Shown: positions 38,399 to 48,283 of the stretch, piece by piece
Numbering within the stretch: position 1 is the stretch's first letter
Layout of the letters: every line of letters begins with the position of its first letter
Source of the DNA: Listeria grayi DSM 20601
Lineage (GTDB): Bacteria; Bacillota; Bacilli; Lactobacillales; Listeriaceae
Direction of reading: 5' to 3'
Assembly (NCBI RefSeq): GCF_000148995.1
Contig: NZ_GL538353.1
Coordinates: 918,218 to 982,217 of the forward strand
Length of the DNA stretch: 64,000 bases
Made by a program: the position numbers and the translations under genes
Notes under the pieces: generated by a model
What the model was told of the DNA's origin: nothing
Database searches by the model: none
The model's input: only the letters and a program-made list of their open reading frames with translations

Positions 38399-39145
38399 AT
38401 GAAAATAACACCCCCGCAGCCATTTCTATTTGAAGGTGGCAAACGCGCCGTTTTACTATTACATGGCTTCACCGGCAGTTCCGCCGATGTAAGGATCTTA
38501 GGGCGATTTTTACAGGAGAATGCATATACGGCTTATGCCCCGCAATATAAGGGACACGGCGTTACCCCAGACATTCTGCTTCAAACTGGTCCAGCTGACT
38601 GGTGGCAAGATGTTTTAGATGCCTATACACATTTAAAAAACTTAGGCTATGAGGAGATCGCCGTAGCTGGATTATCATTAGGCGGCTTGTTTTCACTGAA
38701 ATTAGGTTTTTCAAGACCAGTTAAGGGAATTGTAGCTATGAGCACACCAACAAAAATGGACAGCTCATCACCCATCATTGCCGGCTTTCACGATTACGTC
38801 CGCAATTATAAAAAGCTGGAAGGTAAAACTCCCGAAGAGATCGATCAGGAAATGGAAGCTTACAAAGACGCCCCAATGAACACTATCGCAAAACTGAAAG
38901 ATGAAATCAACGAGGTAAACAGTGAGATCGACATGATCTATGCGCCAATTATGGTCGTCCAAGGCAAAAAAGACGATATGGTAGATGTGGAAGGCGCAGA
39001 ACGCATATATAACAAAGTAGAATCAGACATTAAAGAACTACATTGGTATGAAAAATCCGGGCATGTCATTACCTTGGATAAAGAAAGAAAAGAACTGAAC
39101 CAAGATATTTTAGACTTTTTAAACCGGCTTGACTGGGAAAAATAA
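38399..39145 (+). CDS. est: Carboxylesterase (YvaK/Est family)
   Basis: Alpha/beta hydrolase of 248 residues. Oxyanion region [17 protein letters not shown], nucleophile Ser in [13 protein letters not shown], Asp in [12 protein letters not shown] and His in [14 protein letters not shown], so the triad is complete. Members cleave short acyl esters. The arrangement secG-est-rnr-smpB is conserved in Bacillus and Listeria. The rnr gene begins 29 bp after its stop. Confidence 0.92.
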   Translation: MKITPPQPFLFEGGKRAVLLLHGFTGSSADVRILGRFLQENAYTAYAPQYKGHGVTPDILLQTGPADWWQDVLDAYTHLKNLGYEEIAVAGLSLGGLFSLKLGFSRPVKGIVAMSTPTKMDSSSPIIAGFHDYVRNYKKLEGKTPEEIDQEMEAYKDAPMNTIAKLKDEINEVNSEIDMIYAPIMVVQGKKDDMVDVEGAERIYNKVESDIKELHWYEKSGHVITLDKERKELNQDILDFLNRLDWEK

Positions 39146-39174
39146 GAAACCAAAACGAAGAGAGGAGGGGAAAT

Positions 39175-41526
39175 ATGAAACAAAAACAAATGGAAGAAAA
39201 CATCCATGCCTTATTGACCGCAAAACCAGACGATACTTTTTCGTTGGATGAATTAGAAGCGCAGATCGCCCCGCAAGATGCAGAGGCATTCAAAGAAATG
39301 GTAAAGGCATTAGTAAACATGGAAGAGGCAGGAACAATCGTACGTTCCCGCAAAAACCGCTATGCACTGCCAGGGAAAATGGATCTCATCAAAGGAACTT
39401 TCCGCGCACATGAACGCGGCTACGGCTTCGTCATTCCAGAAAATAAGGACTTAGACGATATTTTTATTCCCCCAACAGAAGTAAGCGACGCTATGAACGG
39501 CGATATCGTATTCGCGTTTATTACAAAACGTAAAGGCGACAACCTTGCAGAAGGAACAATCAAACGAATCGTAGAACGCAAAACGACCCAGATCGTGGGT
39601 ACCTATATGGAAGATGAAGTAGGAACACCGCTAGTAGTTCCAGATGATAAACGTCTATTTGGCGAGGTCGAAGTTTCTTTGGAAAAAGGATTGAAGCCTG
39701 TAGATGGTCATAAAGTGATCGTCCAAATAACGGAATATGCACACGGAAACAAACGCACCCAAGGAATTGTGTCCTCTATTATTGGACACCGCAACGATCC
39801 AGGTGTTGATATCGTGTCGATCATCCACAAACACGGCATTCCACTATCTTTCCCGGAAGAAGTGCTGAAAGAAACCGAAAAAGTACCAAGCTCGCTTGAA
39901 AATGCCGAAATCGGCAATCGCAGAGATCTACGCGACCAAATTATTATCACGATCGATGGCGCGGATGCCAAAGACTTAGATGATGCTGTCACGGTAACAA
40001 AACTGGAAAACGGCAATTGGAAGCTAGGCGTTCACATTGCTGATGTTTCACATTATGTGACAGAAGGTTCGGAAATCGACAAAGAAGCTGCGGATAGAGG
40101 AACGAGTGTATATCTCGTGGACCGCGTTATCCCTATGCTACCTCATAAGTTGTCGAATGGGATCTGTTCGCTAAATCCACATGTCGACCGTTTCACATTA
40201 AGCTGTGAAATGGAGATCGATGAAACAGGAACCGTCGTTAATCATGAGATTTTTGAAAGTGTCATCAAAACAACGGAAAGAATGACATATACGGATGTCA
40301 ATGAGATTTTGACAACGGATAACTTAGAATTGCGTGACCGATATGCTGTTATCGTGCCAATGCTAGAAGAAATGGGTAAATTAGCTGAAACACTGCGCCA
40401 AAAACGCGAAAAACGCGGCGCGATCGATTTCGATTTCAAAGAAGCGCGGGTTCTTGTTGATGAAAAAGGGCAACCGCAAGAAGTCGTGATGCGTGAACGC
40501 TCTGTAGCAGAACATCTGATTGAAGAATTCATGCTAGCAGCCAATGAAACGGTAGCAGAACACTTCCACTGGATGGACGTACCATTTATCTATCGTATCC
40601 ACGAAAATCCAAAAGAAGATAAGTTAGCCCGATTCTTTGAATTCATTACTAACTTTGGTTTGATCGTCAAAGGAACCGCCAATGATATCCATCCAGCAGC
40701 GCTTCAGCAAGTGTTGGATGAAGTACGCGGTAAGCCTGAAGAAATGGTTGTTTCCACAATCATGCTTCGCTCCATGCAACAGGCAAAATATGACACAGCA
40801 AGTGTAGGTCACTTTGGCTTATCAACGGAATTCTATACACACTTCACATCACCGATCCGCCGTTATCCAGACTTGATTGTTCACCGTCTGATCCGCAAAT
40901 ACTTGATCGAAGGTGATGTTTCCGACGCTACGATCGCAAAAGAAGCAGAACAATTACCGGAAATAGCAGATCATAGCTCGAAGATGGAACGACGTGCTGT
41001 AGAAGCCGAACGCGAAACAGATGAACTCAAGAAAACCGAGTACATGGTCGATAAAGTAGGCGAACGGTTCCTAGGAATCATCAGTTCCGTAACAAATTTC
41101 GGAATGTTTATCGAACTGCCGAATACGATCGAAGGCCTTGTCCACGTGAGTGCTATGAAAGGCGACTATTTCAAATTCCAACCTAACCAGCTGGCAATGA
41201 TCGGCGAGAGAACGGCACAAGTTTACCGTATCGGTGACGAAGTAGAAGTTGAAGTCACCAAGGTAGACGTAGATGCTCGCGAGATCGATTTTGCCCTACG
41301 CAGCAGTGGGAAAATTGACGCTTCGGCGAAAAAGAGAGATGTCAAAACTTTTGACAGTCGTCGAGGTAGTGGTCGAAAGAAAAATAATGCCACGAATAAA
41401 GGTAAAGACGGCCAAAAGAAACCAAAAGAAGAATGGTCGACAAAACCAGGCAAAAAGAAGAAAAAGAAAAAACCCTTTTATCAAGGAGTGGCAAAAGGCA
41501 AACCGACTAAGAAAAAACGTCATTAG
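39175..41526 (+). CDS. rnr: Ribonuclease R
   Basis: 3'-5' exoribonuclease of 783 residues. Order: N-terminal winged helix, cold-shock-like OB domains (from about 70, [18 protein letters not shown]), RNB catalytic domain with [14 protein letters not shown] and [18 protein letters not shown], an S1 domain ([20 protein letters not shown]) and a Lys-rich tail of about 80 residues ending PTKKKRH. It degrades structured RNA and, with SmpB and tmRNA, non-stop mRNA. Strong RBS GAGGAGGGG. Confidence 0.96.
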   Translation: MKQKQMEENIHALLTAKPDDTFSLDELEAQIAPQDAEAFKEMVKALVNMEEAGTIVRSRKNRYALPGKMDLIKGTFRAHERGYGFVIPENKDLDDIFIPPTEVSDAMNGDIVFAFITKRKGDNLAEGTIKRIVERKTTQIVGTYMEDEVGTPLVVPDDKRLFGEVEVSLEKGLKPVDGHKVIVQITEYAHGNKRTQGIVSSIIGHRNDPGVDIVSIIHKHGIPLSFPEEVLKETEKVPSSLENAEIGNRRDLRDQIIITIDGADAKDLDDAVTVTKLENGNWKLGVHIADVSHYVTEGSEIDKEAADRGTSVYLVDRVIPMLPHKLSNGICSLNPHVDRFTLSCEMEIDETGTVVNHEIFESVIKTTERMTYTDVNEILTTDNLELRDRYAVIVPMLEEMGKLAETLRQKREKRGAIDFDFKEARVLVDEKGQPQEVVMRERSVAEHLIEEFMLAANETVAEHFHWMDVPFIYRIHENPKEDKLARFFEFITNFGLIVKGTANDIHPAALQQVLDEVRGKPEEMVVSTIMLRSMQQAKYDTASVGHFGLSTEFYTHFTSPIRRYPDLIVHRLIRKYLIEGDVSDATIAKEAEQLPEIADHSSKMERRAVEAERETDELKKTEYMVDKVGERFLGIISSVTNFGMFIELPNTIEGLVHVSAMKGDYFKFQPNQLAMIGERTAQVYRIGDEVEVEVTKVDVDAREIDFALRSSGKIDASAKKRDVKTFDSRRGSGRKKNNATNKGKDGQKKPKEEWSTKPGKKKKKKKPFYQGVAKGKPTKKKRH

Positions 41527-41547
41527 ACTCAGAAAGGAAGAAGACCA

Positions 41548-42012
41548 TTGCCAAAAGGTGAAGGAAAATTAATTGCGCAAAATAAAAAAGCCAGACATGA
41601 TTTTGCAATCGAAGAAACTTTTGAAGCCGGCATTGTCTTGCAAGGAACAGAGATCAAATCCGTTCGTAATGCACGAGTGAACTTAAAGGATTCTTACGCC
41701 CGCATCGAACGCGGAGAAATTTTTTTACACAACATGCATATCAGCCCTTACGACCAAGGGAATAGATTCAATCATGACCCACTTCGAACTCGTAAATTGT
41801 TATTGCACAAAAAACAAATCAGCCGTCTGATTGGCGAAACAAAAGAAGCTGGCTATTCGATCGTCCCCCTAAAGCTCTATATCAAAGATGGATTTGCAAA
41901 AGTCTTGATCGGTGTAGCTAAAGGGAAGAAAAAATATGACAAACGCGAAGATTTGAAACGCAAAGAAGCAAAACGTGATATTGAACGAGCGTTTAAAGAA
42001 AGACAACGATAA
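41548..42012 (+). CDS. smpB: SsrA-binding protein SmpB
   Basis: Product of 154 residues needed for tmRNA function. Blocks: [46 protein letters not shown], and the basic tail [20 protein letters not shown] that reaches the ribosomal mRNA channel. TTG start behind AAAGGAAG. It lies 21 bp after rnr and about 0.9 kb before its RNA partner ssrA, the HigBA-like pair lying between. Confidence 0.96.
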   Translation: MPKGEGKLIAQNKKARHDFAIEETFEAGIVLQGTEIKSVRNARVNLKDSYARIERGEIFLHNMHISPYDQGNRFNHDPLRTRKLLLHKKQISRLIGETKEAGYSIVPLKLYIKDGFAKVLIGVAKGKKKYDKREDLKRKEAKRDIERAFKERQR

Positions 42013-42017
42013 ATAAG

Positions 42018-42050
42018 AAAAGCGTGCGAATTATATTCGCACGCTTTTTA
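42018..42050. terminator. Bidirectional terminator between smpB and the antitoxin gene
   Basis: AAAGCGTGCGAA pairs with TTCGCACGCTTT, flanked by A and T runs, serving two converging transcripts. Confidence 0.88.
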
Positions 42051-42323
42051 TACAAACAAGATCTCGATTTTCTTCTCTGTTTTCTCTGCGATCTCCCGCA
42101 GCGTCGCCATAGAAGCTTCCGTAGCACCACTTTCGATCCTAGCAATCGTGGACTGCGGTTTGCCTACTAAACTAGCAAATTCCCTTTGGGTGAGGTGCAA
42201 GTCATCTCGCAACCTTTTCACAGCGACCGCTGAGATCATACGGTCCATTTCTTTTTGGAATTCACCATCAAATTCAGGACTTTCTCTTCTTTTTTGCGCA
42301 ATTAATTTATCAATCTTACTCAT
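42048..42323 (-). CDS. XRE-family antitoxin, HigA-like
   Basis: DNA-binding protein of 91 residues. The helix-turn-helix is LTQREFASLVGKPQSTIARIE at about 45-65, with a helical N-terminal arm (KIDKLIAQKRRESPEF). It is encoded 23 bp after the RelE-like gene, the toxin-first order of HigBA systems. It should neutralise the toxin and repress the shared promoter through the two inverted repeats at 42737-42776. Confidence 0.85.
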   Translation of the reverse strand: MSKIDKLIAQKRRESPEFDGEFQKEMDRMISAVAVKRLRDDLHLTQREFASLVGKPQSTIARIESGATEASMATLREIAEKTEKKIEILFV

Positions 42324-42346
42324 ATTGATCAGACCTTTTCTTTAAA

Positions 42347-42706
42347 TTATTTTCTACTTAGATAATATTCTCTTCGTATTCGCTTTGCTTTCATGATTTC
42401 CCGGGCAGGCGTCTTGTTTTCTTTTTTAGTAAAGCCGTGAGTGATTAAATAACAGGTACCTTCATCTTGGAAGTAAATGGCGCGCTGAATGTTAGAAGAT
42501 ACTTTGGAACGAATCTCATACACGTTCTTATCCAGCTTTTTGATCCATTCCATTCGTTCTGCCGTATACAGTCCCAAGCGTTGGACATTCTGAATGGTAG
42601 CTAATAGTTTTGCCTGATCTTTTACTGGAATACTGGCAAGAAATTCTTCAAAGTAACTGCTCCCGTCTGCTCGAGTGACATAGTCGAAGTTTACTTTATT
42701 ATCCAT
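42347..42706 (-). CDS. HigB-like toxin (phage Gp49-like, RelE superfamily)
   Basis: Product of 119 residues from the chosen start. Family features: SSYFEEFLASIPVKDQAKLL, WIKKLDKNVYEIRSKVSSNI, QRAIYFQDEGTCYLITHGF, then KKENKTPAREIMKAKRIR. Such toxins cut mRNA at the ribosome. An upstream in-frame ATG at 42745 would add 13 residues, but it lies inside the operator with no RBS and only about 17 nt from the predicted transcript start. I prefer 42706, though its RBS (AAAGTGA) is modest. Confidence 0.82.
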   Translation of the reverse strand: MDNKVNFDYVTRADGSSYFEEFLASIPVKDQAKLLATIQNVQRLGLYTAERMEWIKKLDKNVYEIRSKVSSNIQRAIYFQDEGTCYLITHGFTKKENKTPAREIMKAKRIRREYYLSRK

Positions 42707-42736
42707 ATAAGTTGTTTTCACTTTCTGATGTATTTT

Positions 42737-42798
42737 TGATAGCATTTTCGCTATCAGTTTCTATCTTTATGATAGCATGGATGCCGTCATAACGCAAC
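42737..42798 (-). promoter_or_regulatory. HigBA promoter with two operators
   Basis: Minus-strand -35 TTGCGT, 17-bp spacer and -10 TATCAT (42769-42774). Inverted repeat 1 is TGATAGC-N6-GCTATCA (42737-42756); inverted repeat 2 is CTATC-N5-GATAG (42761-42775) over the -10. Their centres are about two helical turns apart, suited to cooperative binding by the antitoxin. Confidence 0.7.
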
Positions 42799-42845
42799 TG
42801 CTTTTAATTATGGATTGGAAACTTTTAAATAAAAATAGGCTAGTA

Positions 42846-42874
42846 TTGAATTTCTCGGCATTTTCTTATATAAT
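42846..42874 (+). promoter_or_regulatory. ssrA promoter
   Basis: -35 TTGAAT (42846-42851), 17-bp spacer, perfect -10 TATAAT (42869-42874), 24 bp before the mature 5' end. Confidence 0.85.
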
Positions 42875-42897
42875 GAATAGTACGACTTTATTACTAC

Positions 42898-43265
42898 GGG
42901 GACGTTACGGATTCGACAGGGATAGGTCGAGCTTGAGTTGCGAGCCGGGGGGATCGGCCCCGTCATCAACGTCAAAGCCAATAATAACTGGCAAACAAAA
43001 CAACAATTTAGCTTTCGCTGCCTAATAGCAGTCTGAATAGCTGATCCTCCGTGCATCACCCATGTGCTACGGTAAGGGTCTCACTTTTAAGTGGGTTACG
43101 CTCGCTTGTCTCCGTCTGGGGCAAACGAGAAGAGCATAATCAGACTAGCTAGATAGACGCCTGTCGCCGGGCAGACATCTATGCGAAATCCAAATACGGC
43201 AACTACGCTCGTAGATGCTCAAGTGCCGATATTTCTGGACGTGGGTTCGACTCCCACCGTCTCCA
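42898..43265 (+). ncRNA. ssrA: Transfer-messenger RNA (tmRNA)
   Basis: One-piece tmRNA of 368 nt. Acceptor stem GGGGACG/CGTCTCC contains the G3-U70 wobble needed for alanine charging; T arm GTGGGTTCGACTCCCAC; discriminator A; CCA not encoded. The tag frame (42990-43025) reads GKQNNNLAFAA then TAA, to which the charged Ala is added in front. It rescues stalled ribosomes with SmpB and marks the products for Clp proteases. Confidence 0.97.
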
Positions 43266-43281
43266 TCTTTTAGGTTTGATC

Positions 43282-43347
43282 AAGACAGGTTATCTTTTCG
43301 GAAATGGCTTTACAAAGCTGTTTCCGAAAAGATAACCTGTCTTTTTT
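43282..43347 (+). terminator. Terminator after ssrA
   Basis: A very long stem, more than 20 bp (AAGACAGGTTATCTTTTCGG and its complement), with an inner small hairpin and six T. Confidence 0.92.
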
Positions 43348-43505
43348 ATTTGAGTATTCATGATTAGTTTTGAAAAAATTCTTCACCGATTTGCCACATA
43401 ATAAATCCATGAATCATAAATCTCCAACTCCGTTTGTATATTTTTATGCTATTTTAAAAAAGAACTTAAGTAACTAATTATAAAATACATACAAAGGAGT
43501 TTCTC

Positions 43506-45078
43506 ATGAAAAAATACCCAAAATGGTTATTTGTCTGTATCTTTCTTTTCTCATTCTTGCTAGTCATCAGTCTTTTCCAAGCAGAACCAAAAGCAGCGCA
43601 GCTTTCTCCCCGTACTTTTCATCCTGTGGAGATCCACACGGTTTACGACACTAGTGTTTTTGTACTGGGAAATGCTGCACCAAACAGTATCGTCACGATT
43701 CAAACTAGCTATCGCAGCTATCGTGCGCGAACGAGTAACACAGGTTATTATGGCATTACATTAGATCAGAAGGAGAGAGTGAATGCTAAAATAACCGTTG
43801 CCTGTGATTCGGTTTGGTACCGAACAAGCACTACTTATGTAAAAAAAGACTTGAATCCGCTGAAGAAACCTTATATTCAGCCAGTTACGAATGAGGATCT
43901 AGTTGTAAGGGGGCGTGCTGGTAATGCTTCTCATGAACAATTCAAGATCGATGGTGATTTCTATTGGGGTTTTCCTAATAAAGATGGCGATTTTACCATT
44001 CAATTAAATAAAAAATATCGAGTAGGAAGTAATATCGAGGTAGCTGGTCAAAATGAAACAAGGATGACTGCTTTTGAACAGTCAAAGGTGATAAAAAAAG
44101 AAACACTTGTAGCTCCCACACTCTCGGTGATCACAGATAAAGACACCACTATCGATGGGATCGCACCAGATGCAGAGGTTGTGTATGTAACGATCGAAGG
44201 AGCTGTTTATCAAGCATTGCCAAATGCTTCGACGGGGTGCTTTTCATATCCGATTAAATAGGACCTACCCTGCAGGAACGATAGTGGAGGCGTACAGCCA
44301 AAGTGGGTCTACTAGCAGTTCGAAAACGACAGTAAAAGTCATCCCTAGCCAAGCAAAAATCAAGCAGCCCACGATCCAGCCAGTTTCTAGTTCCGACCGA
44401 GTTGTTACAGGAACAGCAGATGCAAATGTGAAAATCATTGCCCAAATAGGCGTGGATAACTATGAAGGTTATAGCAATAGCATGGGGGAATATACGATTC
44501 GACTGGATAAGACCTATCCCGCAGGAACTTATATCTCCGTGTATGCGGTAAAGGGTTCTGATCGTAGTGAAACCGCTTATGCTTCGGTTGTTCAAGGAGA
44601 ATTTTTGCTAGGTGTGAATATGGCTACTGATAAAGATAGGGAAATCAGTGGTAGAACAGTTGCCAATGCTACAGTTACGGTCATGATCAAAGACCGATTG
44701 TATCAGGGCAAAGCAAATAGCAGCGGTCTGTTCGCTATTCCGATCGAAAGTATATATTCGGCTGGGCAAAACATCCTAGTTACCGCAATTGATCCAGTTT
44801 CTAAACGAAGTGAGCAGAAAACGGTGCAATTGTATCCTAGCAGACCGAGTATCAATACAGTTCGGGCAGGAGCAGACAGTGTTTCTGGAATTGCCAGTCC
44901 GAATGCTTATGTGATCGTTCAAATAGGCGGGAAAGAATATGGTGCATATGCCAGTGCTTCGGGATATTATTTTATAGCTATCAATCCGAATGATGCCGTG
45001 CGTGGAGCACAGATAACTGTTTCACAAATCGTAAATGGAATTGAAAGTATAGCGAATGAGATTGAAATCCTAAATTGA
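43506..45078 (+). pseudogene. Ig-repeat surface protein gene split by a +1 frameshift
   Basis: Two frames, 43506-44261 and 44224-45078, form one gene of about 523 codons when one G is removed from the GGGG run at 44234-44237. The first frame ends TGCFSYPIK, while the shifted frame reads GAFHIRLNRTYPAGT and fits the repeat. The protein has a signal anchor (WLFVCIFLFSFLLVISLF) and six modules of about 80 residues with the pattern VxGxAxxNxxVxxQI, then G-Y-x-I-x-L-x-x-x-YPAGT. There is no sortase motif. Either a real mutation, a phase-variable tract or a sequencing error. Related modules occur in the protein at 6452. Confidence 0.75.
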
Positions 45079-45211
45079 TTCAGTTGTTCTTAAATAAATA
45101 TTAAGCCTTTCTTTGCCTTAATTTATGAAAATCATCAATATTTCTCTACATCTTTTCCCTTAGTCATTTGCTATAATTGGCTCTGACAGAATAGTAGAAA
45201 GAGGCAACTAA

Positions 45212-46327
45212 ATGACGAAAATCCAAAAAATCAAACAAAATCTTATCATGCTGACAGTTTTACTTGCTCTAATCAGCTGTTATATCATTTCTTTAGCAGA
45301 AAAAAGCAACCAATACAGTGCCAATTTTATGCTTATGCAAATTGTGTTCTTAGTGATTGGCGCAGTGGTATGCATCGCATTTTCCAAATGTTCGATCGCA
45401 TTTATCCGCCGCAATATTTGGTATTTTTATGGAGGTGTCCTGCTTTTTCTGTTGATTCTTTTGATACCGAACCCGCTCGCTCCAGTTCTCAATGGAGCGA
45501 GGAGGTGGTATCGGTTTGCCGGTTTTTCGCTCCAGCCTTCTGAAATCTTTAAATCCTTTTTTATTCTTCTACTCGCTCATATCGCGATCAAATATGAAAA
45601 ACAGTCATGGAAACAGAAAGGGATCATGCTGTTGGCAGGAATCCCCATTTTATTACTGATTTTCAAACAACCGGATTTGGGAACCACTATCGTATATGGA
45701 ATTACCGCTTTTGTGATCCTGCTTTTTACAATCAAATCTGCGACGTGGATCAGCGGCTTGATTATAGGAATGCTGAGCAGCGTGTTTCTATTTGGCTATG
45801 TGCTACTGAAGCACGTCGATTGGCTGGAAAAAGTTGGACTGCATCCTTATCAGTTTCGCCGCATCTATGCGTGGTTGGATCCGGAAAATAATCCGAATGA
45901 CGCTTATCAGGTCAATCTTTCGTTAAAATCGATCGGCTCTGGAACTCTCTCTGGGAACCATGCTTCAGGAACAACTATGTATATTCCCGAAAGTCATACA
46001 GATATGGTTTTCAGTACGATCGGAAACCAGTTTGGCTTTATCGGTGTGAGTTTGCTACTTTTTATATTTATGCTATTTCTTTTGCAAATTGTAAGTGCAG
46101 CTATGCAGATGAAGCGACCATTTTCCATGCTGGTGCTGACTGGTTTTGCTACTATGTACGCCTTCAATATTTTTGAAAATATCGCGATGGTGATCGGGCT
46201 GATGCCGCTAACAGGGATTCCATTACCGTTTATCAGTTACGGCGGGAGTTCAGTACTTGGAAACATGATCGCGCTTGGTATTATGTTTGCGGTGATAAAT
46301 GAGGATTCATTGGCGTCTGAGATATAA
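45212..46327 (+). CDS. FtsW/RodA/SpoVE-family glycan polymerase
   Basis: SEDS protein of 371 residues with about ten membrane helices. Conserved text includes ARRWYRFAGFSLQPSEIFKS, KQPDLGTTIVYG, WLDPENNPNDAYQVNLSLKS, PESHTDMVFSTIGNQFGFIG and the terminal PLTGIPLPFISYGGSSVLGN. The family polymerises lipid II with a partner class b PBP. A second, similar gene lies at 53742; the two share FISYGGSxxLGNM and the WINPEN/WLDPEN loop. Which, if any, is the elongation-specific one cannot be told. Confidence 0.9.
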   Translation: MTKIQKIKQNLIMLTVLLALISCYIISLAEKSNQYSANFMLMQIVFLVIGAVVCIAFSKCSIAFIRRNIWYFYGGVLLFLLILLIPNPLAPVLNGARRWYRFAGFSLQPSEIFKSFFILLLAHIAIKYEKQSWKQKGIMLLAGIPILLLIFKQPDLGTTIVYGITAFVILLFTIKSATWISGLIIGMLSSVFLFGYVLLKHVDWLEKVGLHPYQFRRIYAWLDPENNPNDAYQVNLSLKSIGSGTLSGNHASGTTMYIPESHTDMVFSTIGNQFGFIGVSLLLFIFMLFLLQIVSAAMQMKRPFSMLVLTGFATMYAFNIFENIAMVIGLMPLTGIPLPFISYGGSSVLGNMIALGIMFAVINEDSLASEI

Positions 46328-46338
46328 GTCGAAATAGT

Positions 46339-46393
46339 AAAGGAATCACTGAAACTCCATTTTCAAATGGTGTTCTCATGTGATTCCTTTTTT
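46339..46393 (+). terminator. Terminator after the first FtsW/RodA gene
   Basis: AAAGGAATCAC (46339-46349) pairs with GTGATTCCTTT (46380-46390), an inner stem lies between, and T follows. Confidence 0.75.
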
Positions 46394-46435
46394 CGATATA
46401 ATCATTATGAAACTAAAAAAGAAACAATCGGCTGA

Positions 46436-47128
46436 TTATCGTTTCGGAGCGCGATATCCTGCGGCTTCAGCTTCTTCTACAGTATTAAACCATTGTACGA
46501 CATTTGTAGTACGATCATAGTAGGTGCTTCCGGGAACGTGGTAAATCTTATTAACACTTCCTTTGATCGCTCCGTGTTTTTCTGGTGTTGCAGTAGTCGT
46601 CTTGGGTGAAGAAGTACTCTTTTGTGAGGAGGATGCTACAGATTTTTCGGCTGCTTTTTCTTTGGTAGCTTGTTCTTGTTTTTCTTTTTCTGCGGCCTGG
46701 ACTTGCTTTCTCGCTACTTTTTCTTTTTTTGCTGCGATAGCCTTTGCCTCACGTTCGGCTTTTGCAAGTTCTTTTGCTTCTTTCTTGTCTTTCTCTGCTT
46801 GCTTTTTCTCTGCTAATTGTCGTTGTTTTTCTTCGCTTTTTTCTTTCCTTGCTGTTTCTTTCGCCACAAGTGCTGCATTTTCTTCTTTCGTACTTGTCAA
46901 TTCCGCTTGAAGCGTGGTCTTTTCCTTCGTCAATTTTGCGATCTGCTGATCTTTTTCTACAATCTGGTCGTCATTGGCAGCATTGAAGGATCCAATCGTG
47001 GAAAATAACAAACCAGCAAGCAAGCAGATCACTAGCCATTTCTTAGGTCTGTGCCGGATCGCATTGACGATCAGCCAAATGCCGGCAATAAAAAACATAA
47101 ACATCCCGATTATTACTAAAGTTATCAT
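46436..47128 (-). CDS. Membrane-anchored coiled-coil protein with C-terminal Ada-like domain
   Basis: Product of 230 residues. Two N-terminal membrane helices ([20 protein letters not shown] and [19 protein letters not shown]) lead to a long Glu/Lys/Ala coiled coil (about 55-165), a Ser/Thr linker and a final 40-residue motif [17 protein letters not shown] with [17 protein letters not shown]. That last motif resembles the domain found at the end of some secreted nucleases, where it holds Cys pairs; here the Cys are absent. Role unknown. A GAAAC/GTTTC stem with A-run at 46413-46445 may terminate it. Confidence 0.7.
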   Translation of the reverse strand: MITLVIIGMFMFFIAGIWLIVNAIRHRPKKWLVICLLAGLLFSTIGSFNAANDDQIVEKDQQIAKLTKEKTTLQAELTSTKEENAALVAKETARKEKSEEKQRQLAEKKQAEKDKKEAKELAKAEREAKAIAAKKEKVARKQVQAAEKEKQEQATKEKAAEKSVASSSQKSTSSPKTTTATPEKHGAIKGSVNKIYHVPGSTYYDRTTNVVQWFNTVEEAEAAGYRAPKR

Positions 47129-47276
47129 CTCTTTCCCTCTCCCTTTTTGTGATGTGGTTCACTTTATTTTATCATAATGCATAAATAACCTTAATAATTA
47201 ATTCCATTTTCTTTCCATTTTATTTACTTTTGTTTGCTAAGCTAGAGAGAGTCACCAGATAAAAGGGGCGATAAAG

Positions 47277-47426
47277 ATGGTGAAAAGGGTTTTGTTAGTA
47301 GTAGCGGTTTTAGTAGTAGCTTATTTGATTGTATTTTCGATATGGAAATACCAAGGAAACGAGACGTTATCTACAGTGAACAATGTTATTTCCATGAGCA
47401 CGATCAACCATACGTGGAAAATGTAA
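47277..47426 (+). CDS. Small single-pass membrane protein, 49 residues
   Basis: A short frame, MVKRVLLVVAVLVVAYLIV followed by FSIWKYQGNETLSTVN, ends with TAA at 47424. It has an AAAGGGG RBS 6 bp before the ATG, one hydrophobic helix and a terminator 54 bp after its stop, a complete small transcription unit. No family is recognised; its orientation would place the C-terminus outside. Confidence 0.55.
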   Translation: MVKRVLLVVAVLVVAYLIVFSIWKYQGNETLSTVNNVISMSTINHTWKM

Positions 47427-47479
47427 AAAATGGATTAGCATTTTTATATAAAAATAAATCACAGATCCATTCTCACTCG

Positions 47480-47525
47480 AAAAAGGCAAGAAAGAAAACA
47501 CATGATTTTCTTTCCTGCCTTTTTT
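47480..47525. terminator. Terminator between the small membrane protein and the acetyltransferase gene
   Basis: AAAAAGGCAAGAAAGAAAA (47480-47498) pairs with TTTTCTTTCCTGCCTTTTTT, flanked by A and T, so it may work for both converging genes. Confidence 0.8.
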
Positions 47526-48072
47526 AGATTTCATATTCTTCTTTCAAAATAGAGTAGTAACTATCATCCACAAAAGTGTCTTTTTCAAAACGATTTTTGC
47601 GCAAGATCCCTTCATGCGTCATCCCCAAGCGTTGGAGCACTCTTTCAGAAGCCTTGTTCCTTGTATCATGAAGCCCATAGATCCTTTCAAGACCAAGGAT
47701 TTCAAATCCTAATCGAAGCAGTAGCTTTCCTGCCTCTGTTGCATAGCCATGTCCAGTATGATCTTGATGCAGGACATATCCAATTTCAGCGGAACGGCTT
47801 TTTTCTTTAACACGAAAATCGATCGTCCCTATAAAGGCACCGTTTCCCCGTAATTCGATTCCGTATTTCCCAAGTGGTTCCGCCATGAAATAGTCGGCGA
47901 TCCCGTCGATCGTTCGTTCTAGGTCTTCATGAGGCGGAAAAATGTATTTGGTGGTATCAGGGTGTGAAGCGTACGCATACATTTCTTCTGCATCAGCAAA
48001 AGTGACCGGACGTAAAATTATTCTTTCCCCTTCAATGCGACGATTTTCTAGCAGTTTTCTAGCTATATTCAT
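47524..48072 (-). CDS. GNAT acetyltransferase, RimJ/RimL type
   Basis: Product of 182 residues. GNAT features: RIILRPVTFADAEEMYAYAS, then FIGTIDFRVKEKSRSAEIGY, the acetyl-CoA loop HQDHTGHGYATEAGKLLLRL, and RNKASERVLQRLGMTHEGILR. Proteins of this type acetylate N-terminal amines of ribosomal proteins or small molecules; the target here is unknown. RBS AAGGTG before ATG. Confidence 0.88.
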   Translation of the reverse strand: MNIARKLLENRRIEGERIILRPVTFADAEEMYAYASHPDTTKYIFPPHEDLERTIDGIADYFMAEPLGKYGIELRGNGAFIGTIDFRVKEKSRSAEIGYVLHQDHTGHGYATEAGKLLLRLGFEILGLERIYGLHDTRNKASERVLQRLGMTHEGILRKNRFEKDTFVDDSYYSILKEEYEI

Positions 48073-48146
48073 GGATATTCACACCTTTTTTTATTTTTGC
48101 TTATAAGTATATCTTGAAAAGCAGTTTTTTCGCAATAGAAACAGTA

Positions 48147-48175
48147 TTGCAACCGCTTTCTATTTATGCTATGCT
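48147..48175 (+). promoter_or_regulatory. Antiterminator-gene promoter with cre site
   Basis: -35 TTGCAA (48147-48152), 17-bp spacer, -10 TATGCT (48170-48175). TTGCAACCGCTTTCT (48147-48161) matches the CcpA consensus WTGNAANCGNWNNCW fully and covers the -35, so catabolite repression is expected. Confidence 0.75.
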
Positions 48176-48185
48176 AACACAAATA

Positions 48186-48259
48186 GGATTGTTACTGCTA
48201 TGCAGGCAAAACCTTGATTGAACCAAGACGCATTGTTTTGGGTCAGTTTAGGTTTTTTT
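48186..48259 (+). promoter_or_regulatory. RAT antiterminator RNA site and overlapping terminator
   Basis: GGATTGTTACTGC-TAT-GCAGGCAAAACC (48186-48213) matches the ribonucleic antiterminator of LicT/SacY-type regulators. Its end AAAACCT (48208-48214) can pair with AGGTTTT (48250-48256) to make a terminator followed by T. Binding of the activated regulator to the RAT would block this terminator. Confidence 0.88.
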
Positions 48260-48283
48260 CTTTTGAAGGAGGCAATGTACGGA

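Noticed and set aside
42777..43025. An 82-codon frame ending GKQNNNLAFAA
   Set aside because: Only the tag part is real; it is the reading frame of tmRNA, the rest is promoter and RNA body.
46563..47177. Plus-strand Ser/Ala/Phe-rich frames opposite the coiled-coil gene
   Set aside because: They are the antisense of GAA/AAA-rich coiled-coil codons and lack RBS.
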